Assembly (NCBI GenBank): GCA_001414485.1
Contig: LLEY01000259.1
Location: 1 to 64,000 of the forward strand
Direction of reading: 5' to 3'
Source: Calycina herbarum
Taxonomy: Eukaryota; Ascomycota; Leotiomycetes; Helotiales; Pezizellaceae
DNA: 64,000 bases
Part shown: positions 1 through 11,572 of the stretch, piece by piece
Layout of the letters: every line of letters starts with the position of its first letter
Numbering within the stretch: the first letter of the stretch is position 1
The notes under the pieces: model-generated
Database searches by the model: none
What the model saw: only the letters and a program-made list of their open reading frames with translations
Told to the model about the DNA's origin: nothing
Program-made: the position numbers and the translations under genes

Positions 1-1623
1 CCCCCCCCCCCCCTTTTTTTTTTCTTTATTTTAGTATACTTGGGGAAATTTTGCTAATTTTGAATAGACTCTGGGTTCTGGTAGCAGGATAGACCTGTTA
101 GATGGGATGATTCGGGGTTTGTACCATTACTGTAGAAAGCTTTTCACCAAGAATATAAGATTTTAATTCACTGGCTCTTTAGCCATCGAACTCTATTTTC
201 CCCCGCTCCCTTGACTCCATTTTGCTTTTTTCCCCTCCTCTTCCGCAATTGTAATTTCAGGCCTGGACCTTTTTTCCTCTCGACCATACTCCACGGCCCA
301 AAGAAAAATCCTCTGCGAAAACCCTAAAGGCCAATGTCGTTCACCTTCCTTCCTCGACCTAACATTTTAGATTTATAGTGAGGCTTTATAAAGAGTGAAG
401 AATGGAAAGAAGGGTTTTGTTGCACATCGCACTTCTTGAAATTGTCTCGGATGTCTTGAACTTATGGATGTAGATCAGATGAAAGATTTTTTTGTTTTTT
501 GACTCTTTAGTAAAAGATCAACGAAGTGAAGGGTGTCGTCAAAATGGTTTTGTTGCACATCGCAGTTTCCCAATCGTCCTAAATGTTTTAAAGTAAGGAA
601 TGTAGATCAGATGAATTGACATTCTCAAACCTGGAGTGAGAAATGAGAAGGCGAAGGTTGTAAAATGAAGTTTTGTTGCACATGGCAAATTTCCAATTGT
701 CCTAGATAATTTGAAGTTATGAATGTAGATCAGATGAAATATATATTCTGAGTGAAATTCAGTTAAAAGTCCAGAGTATAAAGAAGAAATTTATTATATA
801 TCGCAAATTTTCCAATTATCTAATTTATCTCAGATATCATAAACATACGAAAATAGAGATCAGATGAAAGTCTAACTTTTGTCGAAATTTTATTAAGAAC
901 CGTAGTCTTTGCTTCTTACTTTGATTATATACACTAGCTAGGACAAATCCTTATATCATTCAAGAAGATTTAAAAGAATAAGAAACTCCACCTCTCCATT
1001 CTTCTAAACGTTCCCGCACAATATTCTGCGTTATAAAAAGCGCGAGGTAATAGAGAGATGTGAGCATACTCAGGACTCTCAGGCATTGTTAGAAGCGAAG
1101 GCAGAAAGAGAAGAGTGTTTTCAAGTATCTTAGGTTTTATTCTAAAATTTCTCGAGTCGGGAGTTCAAGAGTATTGAGTAGATGAATTCTAAGTTCTCAT
1201 TATATAAGAAAAAGTATCACTCAAACTGCTCTTATGTTATAGAGAGGAAGTCATTCCTTAGGGTATCTTACCACTACCTACCTTTTCAAGATCGTGTAAA
1301 ACGTAGGATAATGAAATCGAGAAGAGTAAGAACCTCGAATTTTCTACTCCTCTTCCACACAGATAATAAGCAAAAGAGGAACTGGGGAGGAGGGTGTAAA
1401 CAGCTCAATAACCGAGCTCTCACGCGAAGGACCTTGCAAATGTTATGTACGTGGTAAAGATCTTCGCTCTGGTTCTGGATTGTGTCCATAATATGTAACA
1501 GATCACACTTAAATACAACTCCCCCCTAAAACATCCAACGCAAATTGTATATCCTCAAATTCTCCCACATATCCAATCAAAATAAAAAGAATACACCTCG
1601 AGGCAATCACAACCTCACCACAC
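1..1623. other. Intergenic, AT-rich, with degenerate tandem repeat
   Basis: No convincing gene is seen. The window opens with a C13 run followed by a T10 run, then AT-rich sequence. A four-copy degenerate repeat lies at about 415-867 and is listed separately. Short open frames near 1182-1489 have no recognisable domain and are probably chance. Confidence 0.5.
415..867. repeat. Degenerate ~125-bp tandem repeat, four copies
   Basis: Copies begin near 415, 547, 671 and 791. Each opens with a version of TTTTGTTGCACATCGCA and ends about 65 nt later with a version of GTAGATCAGATGAA. The spacing is 132, 124 and 120 nt. The last copy is the most diverged. No open frame follows the unit, so it is probably non-coding. 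Confidence 0.75.
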
Positions 1624-3729
1624 TCAACCAAGCAACTTCTCAACCTTACTAACCCACGGATGATCAATATCAAAACCCGCATTGATCCTCCCCTTCAAAC
1701 TCCTCGTCACGTCCCGAAACCAAACCACCCTCCTCTCATCCCCCTCCACCGTCATCTTCTCCGCCTTGGGCGCTTTCTTCCCCAGTTTCCCAAATCCCGA
1801 CGCCAAACTGTATGTTTGGTGGGATAATTGGACAATGCGGAGTTTACAGTGTTCTTCCCAGATGAAGGCGTCCTCGTCGTCATAAGCTCCTTCGTCGCGA
1901 GCTAGAAATCCCTTCAGGATACCGCTCAGGACGTTGAAGCCCGGACGATCTTGTGGTGGATAGGTCGCCCAGCTCGAGTAGGGGTAACATCTTATGGTTG
2001 TAAGATTTGAGCCTTTGGCGAGGGCTATTCCGATTTGAGTCTGTTTGTGTGTCAGTAAATATATCTACCAAAACCCGCCCAAGCAGAAAGAAAAAAGAAA
2101 CATACCATCTGCGCTTCATCAGGCGCAAACTCAAACTCCTCCAACTTCGGCAGCCCTTCAATAATAGCTTCCACACTCGCCGCCGATAAATAAGGAATCT
2201 GAGATCCGCTTGAGATACCTCGATACCTTACCCTCAAGACTTTCAAATTCTTGTGTTTGAGAATGGCTTGCAACATGATACTTGGGAGTCCGGGATTGAT
2301 GGCAACGTCCTTTTTATATGTGTGATCCGGTAACTCCAGGGTCGTCAAAGTGTTGAAGGATGCAACAAAGCGACATTTGGCTTCGAAAACTACCTTGTCC
2401 TTTTCTGGTGTGGCTTGCCAGTGGTAGCTGTCTGCCATATTGACGTTTAGACTTCGTAGGCTGATGCCGACACTAGAAACTTGAGAAGCAGTAGCGAGGT
2501 TCGTAAGGTACGGAAATAAGAGGCAACCATCGTCATTCGGCCGTTTAATGGCAAGTTCGCGAAGTCGCATGAAGTCTATGAGACGGAAAGACTTGATGAC
2601 ATCCGGGTCAACCATCATACCAGAAAGAGAAAGCGACTCCAAGGCAGTGAAAACGCGAGTTTCACGTACGAAGGTGTCCTCTATCGCCCATATTTTGAAA
2701 GTGCTGGCGGAGTAACTGTTTGTCTCCAAGTTCAAACTCTGCAATGTTTCCATAGAATTTTGGAGCATGGATTTCGTGGTTTTGCCGAGATTTGAATTCC
2801 CATGGTCGTGCATGTACAAATGCTTCAAGTTCTTGACCGTGTCCAGGGCTGTGATATCTTCACTCTTGATAACAGAAGAGAACAAGCGCAAAGCTTTCAG
2901 GTTTTTCAAAGATGCGATACTTTCTCCGATTGATCTGAGAATGCTGTTAACAAGTCAAGCTGGGTAGCATCTATGTACTAGAAAGGAGTTTGTTGAGCGC
3001 TTACTTTGTATACACCTGCGTTTCCACAATCTGCAGATTGTCCATATTCTTGAATGCCTCTTCAACATATCGATCAACTATATATCGATGTTTCCGACCC
3101 GGGTCAGAACGACCCACAATAAATTGGCTCACATATGTAGCACAAATCGGCTGCGCCTTCTCATTGAGGCCGCTCGGATATCGTTCCTGTTGGCCTTTGT
3201 ATTTCCCCTCCTTCTTCAATTGCTTCTTCTGGGCTACGGTGAGATGTGGCTCGAGGGTGCGAATCAGTTTGGGGATATGAGCATGGTACGCTGCAGCGAC
3301 AGCAATGCGGTTGTAAAGTCGTGGCATCATGACAGAATACAAGAATCTGCATGTTCGTCCCAGAGAACTTATAGTTGAAAGATCTGTAATCTGACGTAGA
3401 AGTTAGCATGTCTTGCTTACTTCTGGAAATGGGCTGCGCCGTACGTTGTCCAAGGTTAATTTAAGAATTTCCGGAGGTAGAGACGAAAGCTGGTCCTGGG
3501 CAGAGCCGGAAAAAGCTTGAACCTGTGCTTCCTTTCCTTTGCTTGTAATTGATTTCGTCACTTTTGACTTTCCTCTGCCCGCTCCTTGTGTCGAGGTCTT
3601 TTGGACTGTTGAGGGGGGATTTGGCTTAGACTTTTTCCTGGGGGCATTGGGCATTGCAAATTGTTCGGATGGTTCATGAATGGGTGGATTTTGGAGTCGG
3701 GTACTTTTCCTAGTAGCCATTTTTGCCAT
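1624..3729 (-). CDS. F-box domain protein
   Basis: Predicted 641-residue F-box protein, probably a substrate adaptor of SCF ubiquitin ligases. My exons are 3445-3729, 3005-3390, 2106-2943 and 1624-2040, with introns of 54, 61 and 65 nt that keep one frame to the stop. The F-box lies across the first junction: LSSLPPEILKLTLDN, then ITDLSTISSLGRTCRF and MPRLY, at about residues 80-130. Before it is a basic, Ser/Pro-rich tail of about 75 residues. The rest contains leucine-rich segments such as LKALRLF and LTTLELP, consistent with the LRR-like C-terminal half of many fungal F-box proteins. The first donor is a choice: GTACGG at 3444 rebuilds the F-box consensus, while GTAAGC at 3420 would give a 30-nt intron. 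The start is the first ATG of the frame. The target is unknown. Confidence 0.85.
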
Positions 3730-4133
3730 TTCAATGATTGGAGATGGAGAAAGAGGGATTGAGCTTTGCTATATATACCGTGGAGCGATTTTGACTCGGG
3801 GCTCGGCAAGATAAGCGCGTCCTAGGCCCAGACCGTGCGCGTACTCACGTGTATTTAAAAATAGACCTGCTGCCTATGAAACCCTGTTTAGTTGCCTAGA
3901 GATTACCTATTTTTCGAGATTCAAAGTACTTTGGTACTTTTCTATATGAACTTCAAGTTCAATCTGCTTTCTAGACGTCCAAGTTGTATATACAAGATAC
4001 ATGTCTAACAACTTCTATCCAAATTTTGGGAAGGAATATCCCCCACAAGTCATCACATACTCGCAAACCCTCTGGTTGGTCTAATCATTTTATGTTCTTG
4101 CTCCCCATTGCTTGGAATCGGATATCAATCGAG
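3730..4133. other. Intergenic between F-box gene and CAB2
   Basis: This holds the promoter of the F-box gene and the 3' end of CAB2, both on the minus strand. No repeat or RNA gene is seen. Confidence 0.5.
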
Positions 4134-5555
4134 TCAAGATCGTTTTTGGATGTGCCGGGTATGCAACTCCTCAACCGCTGGGATGATCAAACTCTCAATC
4201 TCCATTTCTGGTTCCCCTTCTGGGAGATCTTTTGGATCGAGGGGCTTTTCGCCAATCTCGCCGCCACTTGCAGCAACTCCTACCATATTTTCAAGTCCAC
4301 TGATTGTCTTCTTTCTCCTACTTCTCGGCACTCGAATCCATTGATCAGACTGCCCCGGAGCAACAAAGACAACTTCCCATTTCCGGGTAGAGAGTAGATT
4401 TCCAATCACTAGATGGTGTTGGTATCGATCCAAGGAATACTGCGCTTTATGTACCAGAATTTCGGGATCTGTCTCGAGTTTGAATGACACTATCATACCT
4501 TCTGGTGCCCACCCATCAACAAGGTTCTTGAGAAATTTCGGCACGGGGTCCAGATCCACGATGAGGCGCTTGCTACGTGGAACAGCCGGCGATGAATCAA
4601 AATTGTCAAAGGCCTCTTCTTCGTCAACCCCCTGGAGATCTTTATTTGCTACCAATTCCAGATCCGTTGCATTCGTTGACTGTATCTTATGCTCTACCAT
4701 GCGTTCAGGTGGGACGAAGAAATCCGAAACAGCAGCGGCCAGATAAAGCAAGCCACTGGGGCCGAGAGGGCGCATCAACTGAGCTACTGCTCGTAGAACG
4801 AATAGGTAATCGTTGATGGTTGTGAATGGAATGGTAAGAAGCAGATTCTGTTTCTTGGCAGAATTGTATTGTCGAAGTACTTTTAACATCTTGTCTTGGT
4901 ATTCATCGTTCGCAACTATGCGCCCGTCCTGATCCTCGTGCAGAAAATCCAGAAAGCAATCGGTCGCATGGCTGTAGTGACGGGAGTACGGCTGTAGACT
5001 GAATTGTCGATGTAAGAATATCACCGCGTAACCTGTCTCGAGAAAATATTCGGCAGACGTTGCCCCTCGTGTACCAGCACTAAAGTTGTCGATGAAGCGG
5101 ACCGTTTGTCGTTCAAGCGGTACCGTCGTACCTCCCGACGTCACCAACACCACTCGCCGACCAGCGGCTGCATGAAAGTTGATGAAATCTCGAGCTTGAC
5201 CGGTATGTTTCTCTAGAGTCGGTGGTGCCGGGTTTTCGGAAAAATAGTCTCGTTCTGCAACATCGGCCGTACTTTCTCTGCCCAAATCTGGGCGGGAACT
5301 GGCGCTGGTATGGCTGGACATTGTTCTCTCAGACGAATCGGAAAATATGGACTCGACGGGCGAGGACGGGGAGCGGGGAAGAGTATCGGGAAGATTGAAG
5401 GAAAGGGTGAAGGTTGTGTTGGACAGTAAGGGGGCTGATTGTGTCTGGTAACGAGTCGCAGGGTAAGTGTGGTGTTGGGGTTGGTGGTGGTATGATTGGG
5501 GGAAGCTTGAGGAGGAGGAGCGCGGGGGAGGAATCTGCGCCGTGGAATCAGCCAT
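4134..5555 (-). CDS. CAB2: Phosphopantothenate-cysteine ligase
   Basis: Single-exon gene for a 473-residue protein. Phosphopantothenoylcysteine synthetase joins cysteine to 4-phosphopantothenate, the second step of coenzyme A synthesis from pantothenate. The diagnostic region begins near residue 130: VVLVTSGGTTVPLE, then VRFIDNFSAGTRGATSAEYF, the dinucleotide-binding-like start of the eukaryotic PPCS fold. Further on, YLAAAVSDFFVP (about residue 290) and GMIVSFKLETDP (about residue 365) match conserved blocks of the family. The first ~115 residues are rich in Ser, Pro and His and are probably disordered; fungal members are often longer at this end than the human enzyme. The start is the first ATG, after a purine-rich leader. 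Confidence 0.93.
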   Translation of the reverse strand: MADSTAQIPPPRSSSSSFPQSYHHQPQHHTYPATRYQTQSAPLLSNTTFTLSFNLPDTLPRSPSSPVESIFSDSSERTMSSHTSASSRPDLGRESTADVAERDYFSENPAPPTLEKHTGQARDFINFHAAAGRRVVLVTSGGTTVPLERQTVRFIDNFSAGTRGATSAEYFLETGYAVIFLHRQFSLQPYSRHYSHATDCFLDFLHEDQDGRIVANDEYQDKMLKVLRQYNSAKKQNLLLTIPFTTINDYLFVLRAVAQLMRPLGPSGLLYLAAAVSDFFVPPERMVEHKIQSTNATDLELVANKDLQGVDEEEAFDNFDSSPAVPRSKRLIVDLDPVPKFLKNLVDGWAPEGMIVSFKLETDPEILVHKAQYSLDRYQHHLVIGNLLSTRKWEVVFVAPGQSDQWIRVPRSRRKKTISGLENMVGVAASGGEIGEKPLDPKDLPEGEPEMEIESLIIPAVEELHTRHIQKRS

Positions 5556-8384
5556 GGGAGGAGATTGGAAGGACGTCGATACGGAGATGTTTTTCTGGAG
5601 ATGGAGATGGAGAGGGAGAGGGAGATTGAAAGTGCATCAACTTACATCTTTATGAGGCCGACACCGTCATCCGCGGTTGTTCGGGCTTGCAGAGTACCTT
5701 AGAAGGGGTAGAATTGGATTGCCTCGGTCATCGACCAGGGCCCGGGGATGGAGGGGAGAGCAGGCTCTGAGGAGGCTTTGAAAAGAAGGCTATCGCTACC
5801 AGGCTAATGAGAGGAAGCCGAAGCTGAAGCTATTCGGATGAAAGGGGAGGTGGCGGTTGTGGTGGTTGTGGTGGTTCTGTTGGCTCTGCTGGTATTGACA
5901 AGAATGGAGGTCGCAAAGGTAGAAAGGAGGGGGAGGGGTGAGGGAAGCTTTAGTGCCGTGCCCCGCCCAAACTCCCCGCCTCGAACACAAGGCTGCCGCT
6001 ATTCATTCAGAACAGAATCCTCCCTCTTCACGCCTCCTCTTCATGCCTCCTCCCATCTGAACATCGCGGAGGCGGCGGGCTGTCCCAATTGTCGAAATAC
6101 CTTAATGTAGACCCAGACCCAGACCCAGACCCAGACCCAGACCCATACCATACCATACCATACCATACCATACCACTACCCATACATGCGAACATCACGA
6201 TCCAAAGCACACTAGTCTTCCCACTCTCACCTGCTTGCTTACCTTCAACTTAAAACTTTAATCCTCTGAGAATCCAATTCCCTATAAACCTAAGCTCCCA
6301 TCCTCCAGCTCGCCCTCATTGTGCCTCGTCCGTCTTCGAAAACCCGGTCCACAACTGCACCACCTTCGGCACCACACGACGCAACAGTTTCCAGGGCCTC
6401 AATCAACCACATCACAGTCACCCGATCACCGCACACCCGCACTCGCACTCACGCTCACCGACCCTCCTCCCCCCCCCCGTATCGTACTAAGTATTCTGGT
6501 TCAGAGAGCCGTCGCGAACCGCCGGGTCCGGGTCCACAAGAATCGCAGAGAGTGCAGGAAACGAGGGCGAGGACGAGGGCAAGCAAATCTCAGAAAGACA
6601 ACCAGCCGTCGTCGCGAGAGGAATGTGAGAAGGAAAAGCAAAAGGCCAGCTCAGATGCCACGACAAGCGGAGAGCAGGACGAGTCCCCGGCGGCAGTACC
6701 GATGAATGTGCTGGAGAGCGATGCGATGGAGAGCGATGGAGGGCGATGGGCGGCGATGGGCGGCGATGGAGGAGACTCTCTTCTTGCTCCTTCTCCCCGA
6801 GAGTCACTCAGGCAATGAGAATGCGATGGTCAAAGGGGTGCTTGGGTGCTTATAAAATTTTCCTGGCAGGCCATCTCGCAGACCTCGCGCAGACCTCTCG
6901 CAGACCTCGTCTCACAGAATCTCTCACAGAGCTCTCGCATTGGCTCCAGACGGTTCGACGGAGTCCCCTCCGCAACACACCACCATCTAGATCTCTCCTG
7001 ATGCAACATCCCAGTTGGTGATCCCAGTTCCCCCAGCGCCGAGCGCACATCGGCAAAATCCAGTCTATCCGATCCGATTACACGTCCTTCCCCCAAATGA
7101 CAACACCATGGCAATCTTATATCCTCAATCGGGCAGCCCACCGAATATCTGCCTCCACACTCACGTTATACCAGAACATACAGCCCAGTGGAGAGAACCC
7201 AACAGCAGCGCAATTGCATTTCAGATTCCAGAACCAGATCAACTTTGTACCACTCTGCCAGACTGGTCGAGGCACGCCGGGCATGTTCGGGGTCTGGAGG
7301 TAGGTACAGGTGTGTGATGCCTTGGATTTAATGGTGCACGAACTGCAATCTAGACTTGTCAGCCCAGGCTTGATTGGGGCAAAGGGAAAAGATGTGATGC
7401 TCAAATCCAATGACCGCATGGGCTATAGAGAGAACATTCGATACTCTAGATAGCAAGTCAAACATTGGCCACCCCCTCCACTCCTCAACACCCCTCCCCG
7501 CCGGGCCCTTTCCCGCCCATGCGACACTGCAACCTCTCAACCCTCTGCACCCTTCTGCAACTGCGAATCTGCATGGCTCCATCATTACTATGTCATCCAT
7601 CCATGGGTGTTCGTTGTGCCAAGATTCTGGCCGAGTGGCACGGGATAGGTGTAGTCGGCAAATGCCAACCACCACCGATGACAGAAAGACAACAAGTACT
7701 CTCTTGGGAGCGGAGGCTCTCTGTACCTCTCGGCCTCTATTTCGTTGGCCGTAATATCCGCGCGCTAGAAGTTCTGTCTCCGCGTTTCTTCCCCCTCATT
7801 TTTTCGTAGTTTTGTAATTCAATCTCTATAATCACTCCCCTGGCATATCCATAACTCGCTTCTCGGAATTGAGCTCCGACCGAATGAGAATTAGAAGAAA
7901 GCTCCTTGGAATCTATTCGAACGCCATCGACCTCACCCTGGGATCGGGCAGGCTGCAAAAGAAAAAAAGTGGAAAGGATTCTAGCACAGCAGAAAAACGT
8001 CCAGCATATTTATGAGTTGAAACCGCCTTCAACCAGCCTCTTTCACAACAAAGACATGGTAACGCCACCTGACTTTGTTATTTTGCCGTGCACTTGCACT
8101 ACATCCTTCGCCGGATCTTCAAGCCAGTATGTGTAAGGCCTATCATTTCAACTGCCCCAGTCTTCTCAGGACTGCAATTCCGGTCCTATGTGTTCAACTT
8201 GGACCCCTTCGCTACCCTTCACAACCGGCAACAGCAAGTCAGCTTTATTCCCAACTTACTCACTCTTAACTCAAATTCCTATCGGTGGCTGCATTTGCCA
8301 CCAACCAGTTCACGAGAATACTCATTTTCGAGCCATTATTGGTAATTGCAACAGCCTCTGTCCCATTTTCGCCCGTCCATTTAA
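5556..8384. other. Long intergenic region before the Zn2Cys6 gene
   Basis: It contains GGTTGT-type and GATGG-type low-complexity runs, a microsatellite at 6110-6176, a (GGCGATGG)n-like stretch near 6714-6775 and a CAGACCTC-rich stretch near 6872-6937. Open frames at 6321-6818 on the plus strand (165 codons, ATG) and its overlaps are of biased composition and match no family I know. I do not call them. The region probably holds a long 5' leader for the gene at 8385. Confidence 0.4.
6110..6176. repeat. Compound microsatellite
   Basis: About six CCCAGA units are followed directly by about six CATAC units. The two tracts share the bases CCCATACC at their junction. Confidence 0.9.
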
Positions 8385-11300
8385 ATGGATAGTCGTGCTA
8401 AGCGGCAACGGGATGAAGAAGGGGCCGAAGGTGATACTGGCCGCGAGAAAGGGGGGCCCCATTCTTTCGTCATGAGTCCTCCTCCGCTAGCTTCTAGCTC
8501 AGTAGCGTCAAGCTCCCGTTTCAGTAAATCTCAACAATCGAAGCAGCAAACATCGTCGTCAACATCAATACATCCAGGCCCAGGACGAGTAGATCCCTCG
8601 CCTATACGAACATCTGCTCCGGCACCCCCTGGAAAAGTGGCCATTGCTCCCCTCAGGGCACCTCAATATCCCGAAGCAGCCTCGAATGCCCTCAAAAAGG
8701 GACGGACAGCTCACGCTTGTAACTATTGCCGGAAAACCAAAGCAGGATGTACTGGGGAGAGGCCATGCCAAAGATGCAAAAATGCCGGCGTGACGTGCAC
8801 CTACGGGGACGGCAAGCGAGAGGCAGAAAAGAAGTGAGCCCATCAAAGGTATTGCGCGGAGAACTAGCAGCTCATCTTGAATAGGACGTTGTCGAGATTG
8901 AGTCAACAGACTGGTGCCCTGACCAGGCACAGTACGGACGTAGTGAACGAGCTACAGCGAATACAGCTTGAGTCAAAAGACTCAAAAGTGACTAAAGAGG
9001 ACATGCGAGCTGAAATCGCGAGAGTTATTGCCATGGTACGTTTCGATTTGTGTCTGGTTTGCTCTCTACTAATCAGTTAGACTCCATCGTCGCAGGCAAC
9101 GGACTACGAAGGTCGGCAAACATCCTTGGGAGCAGGAGTATCGGAGCCAGAGGAACGGGAAACCGAGGACCAAGAACTCGATGAGAAAGGATCCACCGGG
9201 TCTCTCGACCGCGTGAATATTGATACTGATCGAGAAGATACACGCCCGACAGGCCATATTGGAAAGTCCTCGTCGGTGGCTTGGGCTAAACGTACAGCCC
9301 AGCAAATTCATAACAGTGGCAGCAAGGAGTCTTCAATTGATCTTCCAGGATCCGAAATCAAAATTTCATCATACCACACCGAAGACCAGGATGTCGAGCT
9401 GATCGTCTTTCCCACCCATGACCCAACCCTTTTCAATGCATTTGAATGGCCAGAACCGGCATTAGCGAACGGACTGGTCGAGTCGTATTTCAAGCATGTA
9501 CACAATTCACTACCAATCCTTAACAAGTCTAGTTTCTTGGCTGAGTATCGCAACTCGGGATATGATTCGACAAATCTCTCAGACGAAGGTCTCATTTGGC
9601 TGGGAACACTAAATCTTGTCTTCGCGATCAGCTCTTACCACACAGCTCTCAGCCAAAGTAACGATCATAGGGAGCACTACATGCATCAGTTCTATCTTCA
9701 ACGTGCGAAGATGCTTTGTATGAATGATGGTCTACTTTACAAAGACGCAAGGATATCAACTGTGTGTGGAATGGGCCTTCTATGTTTGTATTACACTGCG
9801 ACGTGTAACCTTAATAGGTATATGAGTAGTTCTGCAATGTTGATTCTATTCTAATCTGTTATACAGAGCCTGGACAGTATGCGGATTGGTGATCAGACAG
9901 GCCCTGACATTGGGACTTCATGTTCGAAATGATACAGACCAGTTGTCGAATGCAGATAAGGAGTACCGAATTCGACTTTGGTGGTCTTTATACTCCTTGG
10001 AGTGTCTACTAAATGAACTGACTGGTCGTCCAAGCTGCATATCAGATGCCGACATCAGTACACCACTGCCACTCAATATTAAAGTCGACGAATCCGGCCC
10101 CAGTCACTTATATGATAGGCGGGAAGATGTAGTCATGTCGGGCCAATCCAGTCGCCGTGGCTCGCGCAGCTCCAAAGGTTTGCACCATTATCAATATCAT
10201 GTCTTTTAGTGCTAACCAAAAATTTGTCAAAGGCCGCCCAACCACAGATCCCCAGAGACAGCGGATACCTTCATTCCCCATTGTTTCTCTGCCCCTCACA
10301 AATTCTACCTACTTTATATACCGTACCCATCTATCGATAATCTCCCACGAAATCGTCACCCAACTCTATTGTGCTGCCACGACCAAAGTTAAATGGACAC
10401 AGGTCGAGGAAACAATCAGAGGAATTCACGAACGACTCGAAAAGTGGGAGACACAACTACCAGACGTATTTGACTTCAATTTGAACACCTCTATACCGTT
10501 GGATACCGAGGACGAATACATGATCCAGAGAACCGGCTTGGCGATGATATATAGCAGCTCGCGCATGATACTCTTTAGGCCATATATCTGCCAGTTCGAA
10601 CGCCGTTTGAAACACACGCACGATGATAGGGAATTTACTCAGCTTTCTGTACAAAGTTGTATCCACTCTGCGCGTAGGATGATCTTTCTCGTCAATTGGG
10701 CTGCAGGGAATAACGGACTTTACGCTGTACCCCCTTGGTGGAATACAATACATTATCTTTGCGAGGCACTAGCGATTTTATTACTCGAAATAGCCTTTCA
10801 ATCCCAACACATACCCGAGGAAGCGGAGGCCATTTTTAAAGACGTCAAGATTGGAGTCAACCTGCTCTCGACAATGTCTAGCCGATCAGTCCCAGCAAGA
10901 AAGGCTTGGCAGATTTATGACAAGTTGATCAGGCATTGTGCTATGATAAACAATTTTCCGGTCTATGAAATGCCGACTGAGGCTCCAATACCTCCCGGGA
11001 TGAATTTGAAACGTCGCCTTAATCCATATCCAACCTTGGTTCTCCCATCCTCTCAACACGATGAAGACCAAACCCATCCAAGTCGACTCTCTCAAGCCAA
11101 CCTTCAACAATACCAACACTCACAAGCACGGATTTCCGCCCCTGATCAAACCACAGCTTGGACATCCAAATCGCCCTCCTACCTACCCTTCGATGAAGGC
11201 CGTGGCCTCCAACAAACCTATTCCACACCCGCGATGGGGAACCCACTCGACGCCCGAGAAGCGTTGAATCTCTTTCAAAACATTAGCGGTGTCCACGGAC

Positions 11301-11572
11301 ACTACGACGACCCTTGGGTACAAATGATCGAAGCTTGGAACGTGGACCAAGCAGCTCATTCCTCGGACCAAAACATGGCTACGGATCCGATAATGACGGC
11401 TTATGGCAGTCAGCCGTTCTCTAATGTTTCGCCGCCGACGTTTGCGCCGGAAAGCTATTCTATGGATTATCAGCAATATGGGGATATAGGGAGTACGAGT
11501 GCGGAGAGAGGGGATGAGCAGCAGGCACAGGGACTCGATCCTAATCATGCGGGGGCACATTATCGATATTAG
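8385..11572 (+). CDS. Zn(II)2Cys6 transcription factor
   Basis: Predicted 995-residue fungal regulator. My exons are 8385-8833, 8885-9035, 9081-9817, 9867-10177 and 10233-11572; the summed length is in frame. The binuclear zinc cluster is near residues 107-137: ACNYCRKTKAGC, then CQRCKNAGVTC, with the six cysteines in CX2CX6C...CX2CX6C order. A short heptad-like linker follows (LSRLSQQTG to LQRIQLESKD), which may form a dimerising coiled coil. The middle region (NGLVESYFKHVHNSLPILNK to LGLHVRND and LWWSLYSLECLLNELTGRPS) matches the fungal-specific transcription factor domain. The C-terminus is rich in Gln, Ser and Pro, as in activation regions. Exon 3 could instead begin at 9096, also in frame. 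The exon 1 acceptor is the TAG at 8884, not the earlier CAG at 8870, because only it keeps frame. Targets are not predictable. Confidence 0.9.

Noticed and set aside
1..23. C13-T10 run as a telomere or origin signal
   Set aside because: It has no repeat unit and is only a homopolymer pair, possibly a sequencing-difficult tract.
3391..3420. A 30-nt first intron in the F-box gene
   Set aside because: In frame, but too short; the donor 24 nt upstream gives a 54-nt intron and a better F-box.
6321..6818. 165-codon plus-strand open frame
   Set aside because: Composition is low complexity, with overlapping frames equally open in GC-rich sequence; no domain or splice support.
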